Origin: Lysobacter_K sp038248955
GTDB lineage: Bacteria > Pseudomonadota > Gammaproteobacteria > Xanthomonadales > Xanthomonadaceae
Reading direction: 5' to 3'
DNA: 6,084 nucleotides
Assembly: GCA_038248955.1 (NCBI GenBank)
Contig: JBBRWW010000160.1
Location: 1-6,084, forward strand
Part shown: positions 1 to 5,081 of the stretch, piece by piece
Numbering within the stretch: position 1 is the stretch's first letter
How the letters are laid out: the number at the start of each line of letters is the position of its first letter
The notes under the pieces: generated by a model
What the model was told of the DNA's origin: nothing
Databases searched by the model: none
The model's input: the letters and a program-made list of their open reading frames with translations, nothing else
Translations under genes and position numbers: made by a program

Positions 1-1
1 C

Positions 2-1222
2 GACGTCGGCAGCGGCAAGACCGTGGTCGCTGCGCTCGCGGCGCTGCTCGCGATCGAGTCCGGCAAGCAGGCGGCCTTGATGGCGCCGACCGAACTGCTC
101 GCCGAGCAGCACCTGGGCAACCTGCGCGCTTGGCTGGAGCCACTCGGCGTGCGCGTGGCGTGGCTCGCCGGCAAGGTCACCGGACGCGCCCGCAAGCAGG
201 TGCTTGCCGAGGTCGCGTCGGGCGAGGCACGGATGGTGGTCGGTACCCATGCGCTGATGCAGGCAGGCGTCGCGTTCCACGACCTCGCCCTGGCGATCGT
301 CGACGAGCAGCACCGCTTTGGCGTGCACCAGCGCCTCGCGCTGCGCGACAAGGGCGCGGGCGGCGGCGTGGACGAAAACGGCGAGGCGAACTCGCGGATC
401 GTGCCCCACCAGCTGGTGATGACGGCCACGCCGATCCCGCGCACGCTGGCGATGGCGGCGTACGCCGACCTCGACGTGTCCTCGATCGACGAACTGCCGC
501 CAGGACGCACCCCGGTGCAGACCGTCGCCCTCAGCGGCGAGCGCCGGCCGGAACTGGTTGAACGCATCCGTGCCGCCTGCGCCCAGGGTCGCCAGGCGTA
601 CTGGGTCTGCACCCTGATCGACGACAGCGATGAGGTCGTCGCCCAAGCCGCGCAATCGACGTTCGAGGAGCTCACCGCGCAGCTGCCAAGGCTGCGCATC
701 GGGCTGGTGCACGGTCGCATGAAAGCGGCGGACAAGCAGGCGACGATGGCCGCGTTCAAGGGTGGCGGGATCGACCTGCTGGTCGCAACCACGGTGATCG
801 AGGTGGGCGTCGACGTTCCCAACGCGTCGCTCATGATCATCGAGAACGCCGAGCGCCTTGGCCTCGCGCAGCTGCACCAGCTGCGCGGGCGGGTGGGTCG
901 CGGCAGCGCGGCGTCGAGCTGCGTGCTGCTGTACCGCTCGCCGCTGTCGGGCCTCGCCCGGCAACGGCTGGAGACGATGCGCGAGACCAGCGATGGCTTC
1001 GTAATCGCCGAACGGGACCTGCAGCTGCGCGGGCCGGGCGAACTGCTGGGCACGCGGCAGACGGGGCTCGCCGCGTTCCGTGTCGCCGACCTGGCGCGCG
1101 ATGCCGACCTGCTGCCGCTCGTGCACGAAGTGGGCGAACGGCTGCTGGTCGAATCGCCTGCGATTGCCGAGCGTATCGTCCTGCGCTGGATCGGCGGCGC
1201 GGCGCGGTACGCTGGCGCATGA
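2..1222 (+). CDS. recG: ATP-dependent DNA helicase RecG, C-terminal part (5' end outside window)
   Basis: RecG is a cytoplasmic superfamily 2 double-stranded DNA translocase that regresses stalled replication forks and processes branched recombination intermediates. The reading frame is open from base 2 and starts inside Walker A (DVGSGKT, visible residues 1-7). In order follow motif Ia (APTELLAEQH, 28-37), the Walker B/DEQH box (101-104) continuing as RFGVHQRLAL, motif III (TATPIPRT, about 141-148), the RecG-typical IDELPPGR, then helicase domain 2 with VHGRMK, VATTVIEVGVDVPNA and the motif VI region QLRGRVGRG. The C-terminal stretch SDGFVIAERDLQLRGPGELLGTRQ matches the RecG translocation region. 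406 residues are visible of the usual roughly 700; the N-terminal wedge and OB-fold domain lie outside. Between motifs II and III is a Gly/Glu-rich stretch (about 118-133) that looks longer than in E. coli RecG. Mfd and PriA share helicase motifs, but the DEQHRFGV and IDELPPGR combination favours RecG. Confidence 0.97.
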   Translation, partial: DVGSGKTVVAALAALLAIESGKQAALMAPTELLAEQHLGNLRAWLEPLGVRVAWLAGKVTGRARKQVLAEVASGEARMVVGTHALMQAGVAFHDLALAIVDEQHRFGVHQRLALRDKGAGGGVDENGEANSRIVPHQLVMTATPIPRTLAMAAYADLDVSSIDELPPGRTPVQTVALSGERRPELVERIRAACAQGRQAYWVCTLIDDSDEVVAQAAQSTFEELTAQLPRLRIGLVHGRMKAADKQATMAAFKGGGIDLLVATTVIEVGVDVPNASLMIIENAERLGLAQLHQLRGRVGRGSAASSCVLLYRSPLSGLARQRLETMRETSDGFVIAERDLQLRGPGELLGTRQTGLAAFRVADLARDADLLPLVHEVGERLLVESPAIAERIVLRWIGGAARYAGA

Positions 1223-1223
1223 C

Positions 1224-1247
1224 GGCCGCGGCATGGCGGCCCGCTTT
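1224..1247 (+). terminator. Weak stem-loop just after recG (possible terminator)
   Basis: GGCCGC (1224-1229) can pair perfectly with GCGGCC (1236-1241) around a 6-nt loop, one base after the recG stop codon. It is followed by CGCTTT rather than a real U-run, so termination would be weak. It could partly insulate the nucleoside hydrolase gene, or simply be a chance GC-rich pairing. Confidence 0.25.
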
Positions 1248-1269
1248 GCGAAAACGACCTTCAATTCCC

Positions 1270-1275
1270 AGGAAG
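1270..1275 (+). promoter_or_regulatory. Ribosome binding site fixing the nucleoside hydrolase start
   Basis: AGGAAG lies 8 nt before the ATG at 1284. An in-frame ATG at 1233 has no comparable purine-rich site, lies in the loop of the stem-loop behind recG, and would add 17 residues ahead of the first conserved strand of the family. I therefore prefer 1284. Confidence 0.7.
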
Positions 1276-1283
1276 CAAAGCCG

Positions 1284-2234
1284 ATGGCTGACAAGATCCC
1301 CCTGTTGATCGATACCGATCCGGGCGTTGACGACGCGCTGGCGCTGCTGATGGCGTTCAACGATCCGCGCCACCAGGTGGTCGGGTTGACGATCGCCGCC
1401 GGCAACGTCGGCCTCGAGTACACCGTCGCCAATGCGCTCAAGTTGTGCGAGGTCGCCGAGGTCGACGTTCCGGTGTTCGCCGGTTGCGCCGCGCCGTTGC
1501 TGCACCCGGCGCGTGACGCTGCCTACGTGCACGGCCGCGACGGCTTCGGAGACATCAACTATCCGGCCGCGCGACGCCAGGCGCAGGCCGAACACGCCGC
1601 GCTGGCGATCCTGCGCCTGTCGCACGAACACGCCGGCAAGTTGCTGCTGGTCGCGTTGGGGCCGCTGACCAACGTCGCGCTGGCGTTGAAGCTGGATCCG
1701 ACACTGCCGCAACGCGTGGCGCGCTGCGTGGTCATGGGTGGCGCGGTCACCGCGCACGGCAATATCAGTCCGGCCGCGGAGTTCAACATCGCCTTCGATC
1801 CGGAGGCGGCGCACATTGTGTTCGAGGCGTTCGGCTCGCTCGGGCGCGGGCGTATCGACCTGGCCGATTGGGAGGCGGTGATCGGCCACGGCCTGCTGCA
1901 CGACGCGGTGCTGGAGTGGCTGCAGGCGGCGTCGCCGCGCGCCGCCTTCTACGAGGCGATTTCGCGCAGGACCCGCGAGTGGTCCGCAGACCGCCGCGGC
2001 GACCACTGGCATTGCGCCGACGGCCTCGCGATGGCGTACGCGTTGCAGCCCGACGGCGCGCTGGAGGTCCTCGAACGGCCGGTGGCCGTGGAACTGGCTG
2101 GCCGCCACACGCGAGGCGCCACCGTGGTCGACTGGCAGCGGCAGGAGGGCAGGGCGGACAATGCCAGCATCCTGATGCGCTATGACCAGCACCGCTTCGA
2201 GGGCATGATCCGCGCGGCGCTGGCGGCGGGCTGA
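1284..2234 (+). CDS. Nucleoside hydrolase, IU-NH family, atypical active-site His position
   Basis: The family hydrolyses the N-glycosidic bond of ribonucleosides to free base plus ribose, using a bound Ca2+, in nucleoside salvage; the protein has no signal peptide and is probably cytoplasmic. The 316 residues match the usual family length. The N-terminal signature DTDPGVDDALAL (10-21) supplies metal ligands (Asp12 and Asp17 by alignment with the Crithidia enzyme). GPLTN (126-130) carries the metal-binding Thr129. MGG (151-153) is followed by Asn160 and by AEFNIAFDPEAA (165-176) with Glu166 and Asn168, which contact ribose. The last metal-ligand Asp is Asp246 in HCADGLAMA; the residue before it is Ala245, where many members have His (H-D-P). 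Substrate preference (purine, pyrimidine or another riboside) cannot be read from this. The gene follows recG by 61 bp; no clear promoter is visible in the gap, so it may be cotranscribed or use a promoter inside recG. Confidence 0.93.
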   Translation: MADKIPLLIDTDPGVDDALALLMAFNDPRHQVVGLTIAAGNVGLEYTVANALKLCEVAEVDVPVFAGCAAPLLHPARDAAYVHGRDGFGDINYPAARRQAQAEHAALAILRLSHEHAGKLLLVALGPLTNVALALKLDPTLPQRVARCVVMGGAVTAHGNISPAAEFNIAFDPEAAHIVFEAFGSLGRGRIDLADWEAVIGHGLLHDAVLEWLQAASPRAAFYEAISRRTREWSADRRGDHWHCADGLAMAYALQPDGALEVLERPVAVELAGRHTRGATVVDWQRQEGRADNASILMRYDQHRFEGMIRAALAAG

Positions 2235-2254
2235 AAACAACCAGCCTGCCGGGC

Positions 2255-2283
2255 TTGCCCATCACCGATTCGGCCGCTATACT
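2255..2283 (+). promoter_or_regulatory. Sigma70-type promoter for rpmE2
   Basis: A -35 element TTGCCC (2255-2260, 4 of 6 consensus matches) and a -10 element TATACT (2278-2283, 5 of 6) are separated by the optimal 17 bp. Transcription would start near 2290, giving a leader of about 26 nt. The site begins 20 bp after the nucleoside hydrolase stop. I see no AT-rich Zur-like palindrome over it, although type B L31 genes in many bacteria are zinc-regulated. Confidence 0.65.
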
Positions 2284-2315
2284 GCCGCTCTTTCCCGCAT
2301 CAATATGTGAGTGCC

Positions 2316-2558
2316 ATGAAAGCCGGCATCCATCCCGAATACCGCGAAGTGGTATTCCAAGACGTCACCACGAAGTTCCAGATCCTGACCCGCTCGACCC
2401 TTGGCAGCAAGGAGACGGTGAAGTTGGAGGATGGCAACGAATATCCGCTGATCAAGGTCGATATCTCGTCATCGACGCACCCGTTCTACACGGGCCAGCA
2501 CAAGCTGATGGATACGAGCGGTCGCGTGGACAAGTTCCGCAAGCGCTACGCCAAGTAA
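2316..2558 (+). CDS. rpmE2: 50S ribosomal protein L31, type B (zinc-independent)
   Basis: L31 is a small protein of the large ribosomal subunit that bridges to the 30S subunit at the central protuberance. The 80-residue product begins MKAGIHPEYREVVFQD, the typical L31 opening, and has the conserved EYPLIKVDISSSTHPFYTG block (42-60) and the basic C-terminus GRVDKFRKRYAK. It contains no cysteine, so the zinc-binding CxxC pairs of type A L31 are absent; its length also fits type B (about 80-90 residues). I chose ATG 2316 because the product then starts with the family's usual MK; an in-frame GTG at 2307 would add three residues (MSA) without a better ribosome site. The ribosome site is weak (GTGAG, 2307-2311). 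The gene appears monocistronic, with its own promoter (2255-2283) and terminator (2582-2612). Type B L31 often replaces the zinc-containing form under zinc limitation; whether this genome also carries type A cannot be seen here. Confidence 0.95.
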   Translation: MKAGIHPEYREVVFQDVTTKFQILTRSTLGSKETVKLEDGNEYPLIKVDISSSTHPFYTGQHKLMDTSGRVDKFRKRYAK

Positions 2559-2581
2559 TTGGTCTGGCGAGCATTGTGACC

Positions 2582-2612
2582 ACGGCTGCCGAAAGGCGGC
2601 CGTTGTCGTTTC
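2582..2612 (+). terminator. Intrinsic terminator of rpmE2
   Basis: A 9-bp stem (ACGGCTGCC, 2582-2590, with GGCGGCCGT, 2595-2603; one G-U pair) closes a GAAA tetraloop and is followed by TGTCGTTTCT. It lies 23 bp after the rpmE2 stop. The stable stem and GNRA loop are convincing; the U-run is imperfect, as is common in high-GC genomes. Confidence 0.75.
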
Positions 2613-2650
2613 TGGACGCCCCCGGTGGGTGATCCCGTCCGATGCGCCGG

Positions 2651-2706
2651 AGTCCGGGCACCTGTCCACAAGTCCGAGTCTGCACTCAAAGTCCCTGTGA
2701 GATAAT
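2651..2706 (+). promoter_or_regulatory. Probable gltA promoter (extended -10) with upstream AGTCC repeats
   Basis: TGAGATAAT (2698-2706) reads as an extended -10: TG, one base, then GATAAT (5 of 6 consensus matches). No good -35 element sits at the proper distance (TCTGCA at 2679-2684 is the best, 3 of 6), which suggests dependence on the TG extension or on an activator. AGTCC occurs at 2651, 2671 and 2690, about two helical turns apart, leading up to this element. The predicted transcript start is near 2713, giving a leader of about 75 nt before the gltA GTG. Confidence 0.5.
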
Positions 2707-2713
2707 CCGGGGT

Positions 2714-2728
2714 CGCGGCCAAGCCGCG
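2714..2728 (+). other. Stem-loop at the predicted 5' end of the gltA leader
   Basis: CGCGGC (2714-2719) and GCCGCG (2723-2728) form a perfect 6-bp stem around a CAA loop, right at the predicted transcription start. It is followed by a pyrimidine-rich stretch (about 2729-2749) that would be single-stranded. It could protect the 5' end of the mRNA; there is no U-run, so it is unlikely to be a terminator. Confidence 0.3.
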
Positions 2729-2774
2729 TTCCCTGTCCCCCTTCCTGTCGCGGACACCGATGCGCCATGAAGAC

Positions 2775-2782
2775 AAGAGGAG
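2775..2782 (+). promoter_or_regulatory. Strong ribosome binding site of gltA
   Basis: AAGAGGAG lies 6 nt before the GTG at 2789. An in-frame TGA at 2768-2770 closes the frame upstream and there is no in-frame ATG between it and 2789, so GTG is the start. ATGs at 2760 and 2767 are in other frames. Confidence 0.85.
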
Positions 2783-2788
2783 TGCTGC

Positions 2789-4108
2789 GTGTCAGTTACC
2801 GAAAAATCCGCCCCGATCACGTCGGCCGTCGACCAGGCCACCGTTTCCGTCGGTGACAAGAGCGTCAACCTGCCCGTGCAGCATCCGGTGCTGGGCGCGC
2901 CGTGCATCGACATCGCCAAGCTGCCCAAGGAGACCGGCTGCTTCACCTACGATCCCGGATTCACCGCGACGGCGAGTTGCAAGTCGGCGATCACCTACAT
3001 CGATGGCGACGAGGGCGTGCTGCTGTACCGCGGTTATCCGATCGAGCAACTGGCGGAGAAATCCAGCTTCCTGGAAGTCGCCTACCTGCTGATGAACGGT
3101 GAACTGCCGACCGCAGGCGAATTCGACGGCTTCGAGCACGAGGTCACGCATCACACGATGATGCACGAGGCGTACAAGAGCTTCCTCGGTGGCTTCCGCC
3201 ATGACGCGCATCCGATGGCGATGCTGGTCGGCATGCTCGGCTCGATGGCGAGCTTCTACCACAACGACCTTGACCTCGAGGATCCCGAGCAGCGCCGTCT
3301 TGCCGCGATCCGACTGATCGCCAAGGTGCCGACGATCGCCGCTGCCTGCTACCGCCATTCAGTCGGCTGGCCGCTGCGCTACCCGCGCAACAACCTCGAC
3401 TACACCACGCGCTTCCTGCACATGATGTACGAAGTGCCGAGCGAGCCTCTGGAGCTGAACCCGGTCGCCGCCAAGGCGATGGACCTGTTGTTCATCCTGC
3501 ACGCCGACCACGAGCAGAACGCGTCGACCTCGACCGTGCGCCTGGTGGGTTCGACCGGCGCCAATCCCTACGTCTGCGTCGCCTCGGGCGTCGCCGCGCT
3601 GTGGGGTCCCGCGCATGGCGGCGCCAACGAAGCCGTGCTGAAGATGCTCGAGGAGATCGGCCGTCCGGAGAACGTCAAGTCCGCGGTCGACAAGGCCAAG
3701 GACAAGGAGTCGGGTTTCCGCCTGATGGGCTTCGGCCACCGCGTCTACAAGAACTACGACCCGCGCGCCGCACTGGTGCGCAAGATGACCCACGAAGTGC
3801 TGGGCCAGTTGGGCGTCAATGACCCGTTGCTCGAGGTCGCATTGAAGCTCGAGGACGCCGCGCTCAAGGACGACTATTTCGTGCAGCGCAAGCTGTATCC
3901 CAACGTCGACTTCTACTCCGGCCTGATCTACAAGGCGCTCGGTATCCCGGCCGAAATGTTCACGGTGATGTTCGCGATCGCGCGCACCTCCGGCTGGGTG
4001 GCGCACTGGCTGGAGCAGCAGAACGACCCGGAAAACAAGATCGGCCGTCCGCGGCAGATCTACACCGGCGCCGCGAGCCGCGACTATGTCGGGGTCGACA
4101 AGCGCTGA
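2789..4108 (+). CDS. gltA: Citrate synthase, type II (hexameric Gram-negative type)
   Basis: It condenses acetyl-CoA with oxaloacetate to citrate and CoA, the entry step of the TCA cycle, in the cytoplasm. The 439 residues align nearly end to end with E. coli GltA, with about 12 extra at the N-terminus. Landmarks in order: the N-terminal beta domain with FTYDPGFTATASC (52-64) and IDGDEGVLLYRG; HADHEQNASTSTVR (238-251); catalytic His276 in LWGPAHGGANEAVLKML; catalytic His317 in GFGHRVYKNYDPRA; catalytic Asp374 in YPNVDFYSG; and the C-terminal FTVMFAIARTSGWVAHW and RPRQIYTG. All three catalytic residues (E. coli His264, His305, Asp362) are present. At the E. coli NADH-inhibition site, Arg109, Gln182 and Cys206 correspond to His121, Trp194 and Ser218 here, while Tyr145, Arg163 and Lys167 are kept. 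The related 2-methylcitrate synthase is usually shorter and lacks the N-terminal domain, so gltA is clearly favoured. It is transcribed alone and ends at the palindrome at 4132-4159. Confidence 0.98.
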   Translation: MSVTEKSAPITSAVDQATVSVGDKSVNLPVQHPVLGAPCIDIAKLPKETGCFTYDPGFTATASCKSAITYIDGDEGVLLYRGYPIEQLAEKSSFLEVAYLLMNGELPTAGEFDGFEHEVTHHTMMHEAYKSFLGGFRHDAHPMAMLVGMLGSMASFYHNDLDLEDPEQRRLAAIRLIAKVPTIAAACYRHSVGWPLRYPRNNLDYTTRFLHMMYEVPSEPLELNPVAAKAMDLLFILHADHEQNASTSTVRLVGSTGANPYVCVASGVAALWGPAHGGANEAVLKMLEEIGRPENVKSAVDKAKDKESGFRLMGFGHRVYKNYDPRAALVRKMTHEVLGQLGVNDPLLEVALKLEDAALKDDYFVQRKLYPNVDFYSGLIYKALGIPAEMFTVMFAIARTSGWVAHWLEQQNDPENKIGRPRQIYTGAASRDYVGVDKR

Positions 4109-4131
4109 TCCGCGTCAACACGCTGCCATGC

Positions 4132-4162
4132 AACAACGCCCCGGATCCGGGGCGTTGTTCAT
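4132..4162. terminator. Palindromic, probably bidirectional terminator between convergent genes
   Basis: Bases 4132-4159 form a perfect 28-bp palindrome centred on GGATCC: AACAACGCCCC on the left and GGGGCGTTGTT on the right. As RNA this gives a stem of about 12 bp with a 4-nt loop. It begins 24 bp after the gltA stop and lies 73 bp beyond the stop of the minus-strand gene ending at 4232. The right arm ends GTTGTT on both strands because of the symmetry, giving a modest U-rich trail in either direction. Confidence 0.8.
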
Positions 4163-4231
4163 TGCGCGTCGGCGGGGTCGCGCCGGCAACCGGGCAACCG
4201 CTTTGAGGGTGGTGTTTCCCCGGTGCGTCGC

Positions 4232-4903
4232 TCAGCGCGGCGCCAGCAGGTTCGGTTCATGGCCGGCGATTTCATCGGCGGCCAGCAGTCGGCGCAACTG
4301 CGACAGGGACGCCCGCTGCATCGGCTTGTCGTCGATGCCGGACAACGGCGCCTGGCGCAGGACGTCGCGCGGCAGCACGGTGATGTCGAACGCGAGTTCT
4401 TCGGCACTGAACAGCCACACCGGGAACTCGCCGTCGCGCTCGCGGTCCAGCCGCAGTCGACGGCTGCGTAGCTCCGCCGGGATCCCCTGCTGTTCGAGGC
4501 AACGCTGCACCGCGTCGGTGTCGTCGCTGTACAGGTGCAGGCAGACCGCGCTGTGCGTATCGGCGGTGCCGTCCAGCACCGGCCCGACCAGGCGCGGATC
4601 GAACGGCTGGAAGAACTCCAGGGCACGCAACGCGGCCTCGCGGCGATGGCGTAGCCCGGCCGCGTGGCCATGCTGGAACAGGCGCTGGTACTCGCGCAAC
4701 GCGTCCTCGATTTCGCTGTTGCGTGGCAGCGAGGCATCGTCAAGAATCCCCAGCCGCTGCGCGGCCTTGAGCTTGGCCTGGTGGAAATCGCGCATGCCGC
4801 CTTCGGCCATCAGTCGCGCGGCCTCGATGGCCAGGCGGCGGCGACGTTCGCGGGTGATGGTCTCGGCATGGGAGTGGGCGTGCTGTCGGGCGTGGCGGTG
4901 CAT
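4232..4903 (-). CDS. Conserved-type hypothetical protein, His-rich N-terminus, possible degenerate nucleotidyltransferase-like core
   Basis: I cannot name this 223-residue protein; it resembles uncharacterised proteins of gamma- and betaproteobacteria that I recall only loosely. The N-terminus has five His within 12 residues (MHRHARQHAHSH), then a basic, probably helical region (about 17-76) including RLAIEAARLMAEGGMRDF and KAAQRLGI. The central LVGPVLDGTADTHSAVCLHL (105-124) followed by Asp-rich SDDTD has the spacing of the nucleotidyltransferase signature (G, then G, then S-D-x-D-L), but the two catalytic Asp positions would be Ala119 and Cys121. AFDITVLP (171-178) could be the strand carrying the third Asp (Asp173). 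The C-terminal third contains RDVLRQAPLSGIDDKPMQRASL. There is no signal peptide or membrane segment, so it is probably cytoplasmic. The ATG at 4903 follows GGAGG by 5 nt. The gene lies downstream of the PBP1A gene in the same orientation (178-bp gap) and converges on gltA. The nucleotidyltransferase idea is inference only; the coding call itself is firm. Confidence 0.85.
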   Translation of the reverse strand: MHRHARQHAHSHAETITRERRRRLAIEAARLMAEGGMRDFHQAKLKAAQRLGILDDASLPRNSEIEDALREYQRLFQHGHAAGLRHRREAALRALEFFQPFDPRLVGPVLDGTADTHSAVCLHLYSDDTDAVQRCLEQQGIPAELRSRRLRLDRERDGEFPVWLFSAEELAFDITVLPRDVLRQAPLSGIDDKPMQRASLSQLRRLLAADEIAGHEPNLLAPR

Positions 4904-4908
4904 GGCGA

Positions 4909-4913
4909 CCTCC
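4909..4913 (-). promoter_or_regulatory. Ribosome binding site of the minus-strand hypothetical gene
   Basis: Read on the minus strand, GGAGG lies 5 nt before the ATG at 4903, a near-ideal placement. It supports this start, and so makes the His-rich N-terminus a real part of the protein. Confidence 0.75.
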
Positions 4914-4942
4914 GCGGCGGGCTTGAAGCAGGCAGCCAGAAC

Positions 4943-4972
4943 CTAACACGATCGAGTCGACGCGCCGGCCAA
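4943..4972 (-). promoter_or_regulatory. Weak candidate promoter for the minus-strand hypothetical gene
   Basis: On the minus strand TTGGCC (4967-4972, 4 of 6 matches to -35) is separated by 18 bp from TGTTAG (4943-4948, 3 of 6 matches to -10). The -10 match is poor. It is listed because the remainder of the 178-bp gap shows nothing better; readthrough from the PBP1A gene is an alternative. Confidence 0.2.
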
Positions 4973-5081
4973 CGCCGCAAACGGCGATGCGTCGGTGCGG
5001 TCTACCCGTGAGCGGTTCAGCGCCCACCGCGGGGAGCCCGCCCCAGACGGGCCTGGATCGCGACGCGCGGCGAGCGACGCC

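Larger units (their letters stand above)
4904..5081 (-). other. Intergenic gap between the PBP1A gene and the hypothetical gene
   Basis: This 178-bp GC-rich gap holds two small perfect hairpins: CGCCG/CGGCG (4973-4977 with 4982-4986) and GCCCG/CGGGC (5036-5040 with 5048-5052). Neither is followed by a U-run on the minus strand, so neither is a convincing terminator. Apart from the weak promoter candidate and the ribosome binding site I see no gene or repeat here. Confidence 0.4.

Noticed and set aside
1080..1283. Upstream extension of the nucleoside hydrolase to an ATG inside recG or to the ATG at 1233
   Set aside because: The extension would overlap recG or lack a ribosome site, and the added residues have no family match; ATG 1284 has AGGAAG at 8 nt.
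837..2240. Long open frame of 467 codons on the minus strand, across the end of recG and the nucleoside hydrolase gene
   Set aside because: It is the antisense of two well-supported genes in very GC-rich DNA. The product is Arg/Ala/Gln-rich low-quality sequence with no recognisable domain.
2255..2632. Plus-strand frame of 125 codons overlapping rpmE2
   Set aside because: It starts within the rpmE2 promoter and runs out of frame through the L31 gene; the L31 frame is unmistakable.
2760..3092. ATG at 2760 as an alternative start upstream of gltA, or a leader peptide
   Set aside because: It is out of frame with gltA, and the product is a Ser/Arg/Pro-rich shadow of the citrate synthase reading frame.
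2792..4006. Minus-strand open frames of 188 and 215 codons opposite gltA
   Set aside because: gltA is certain on the plus strand, and these frames are His/Val/Arg-rich antisense products without domains.
4086..4946. Open frame of 286 codons on the plus strand, opposite the minus-strand hypothetical gene
   Set aside because: The product is dominated by Arg and Ser in a composition typical of an antisense frame. The minus-strand frame has an ideal ribosome site and protein-like composition.
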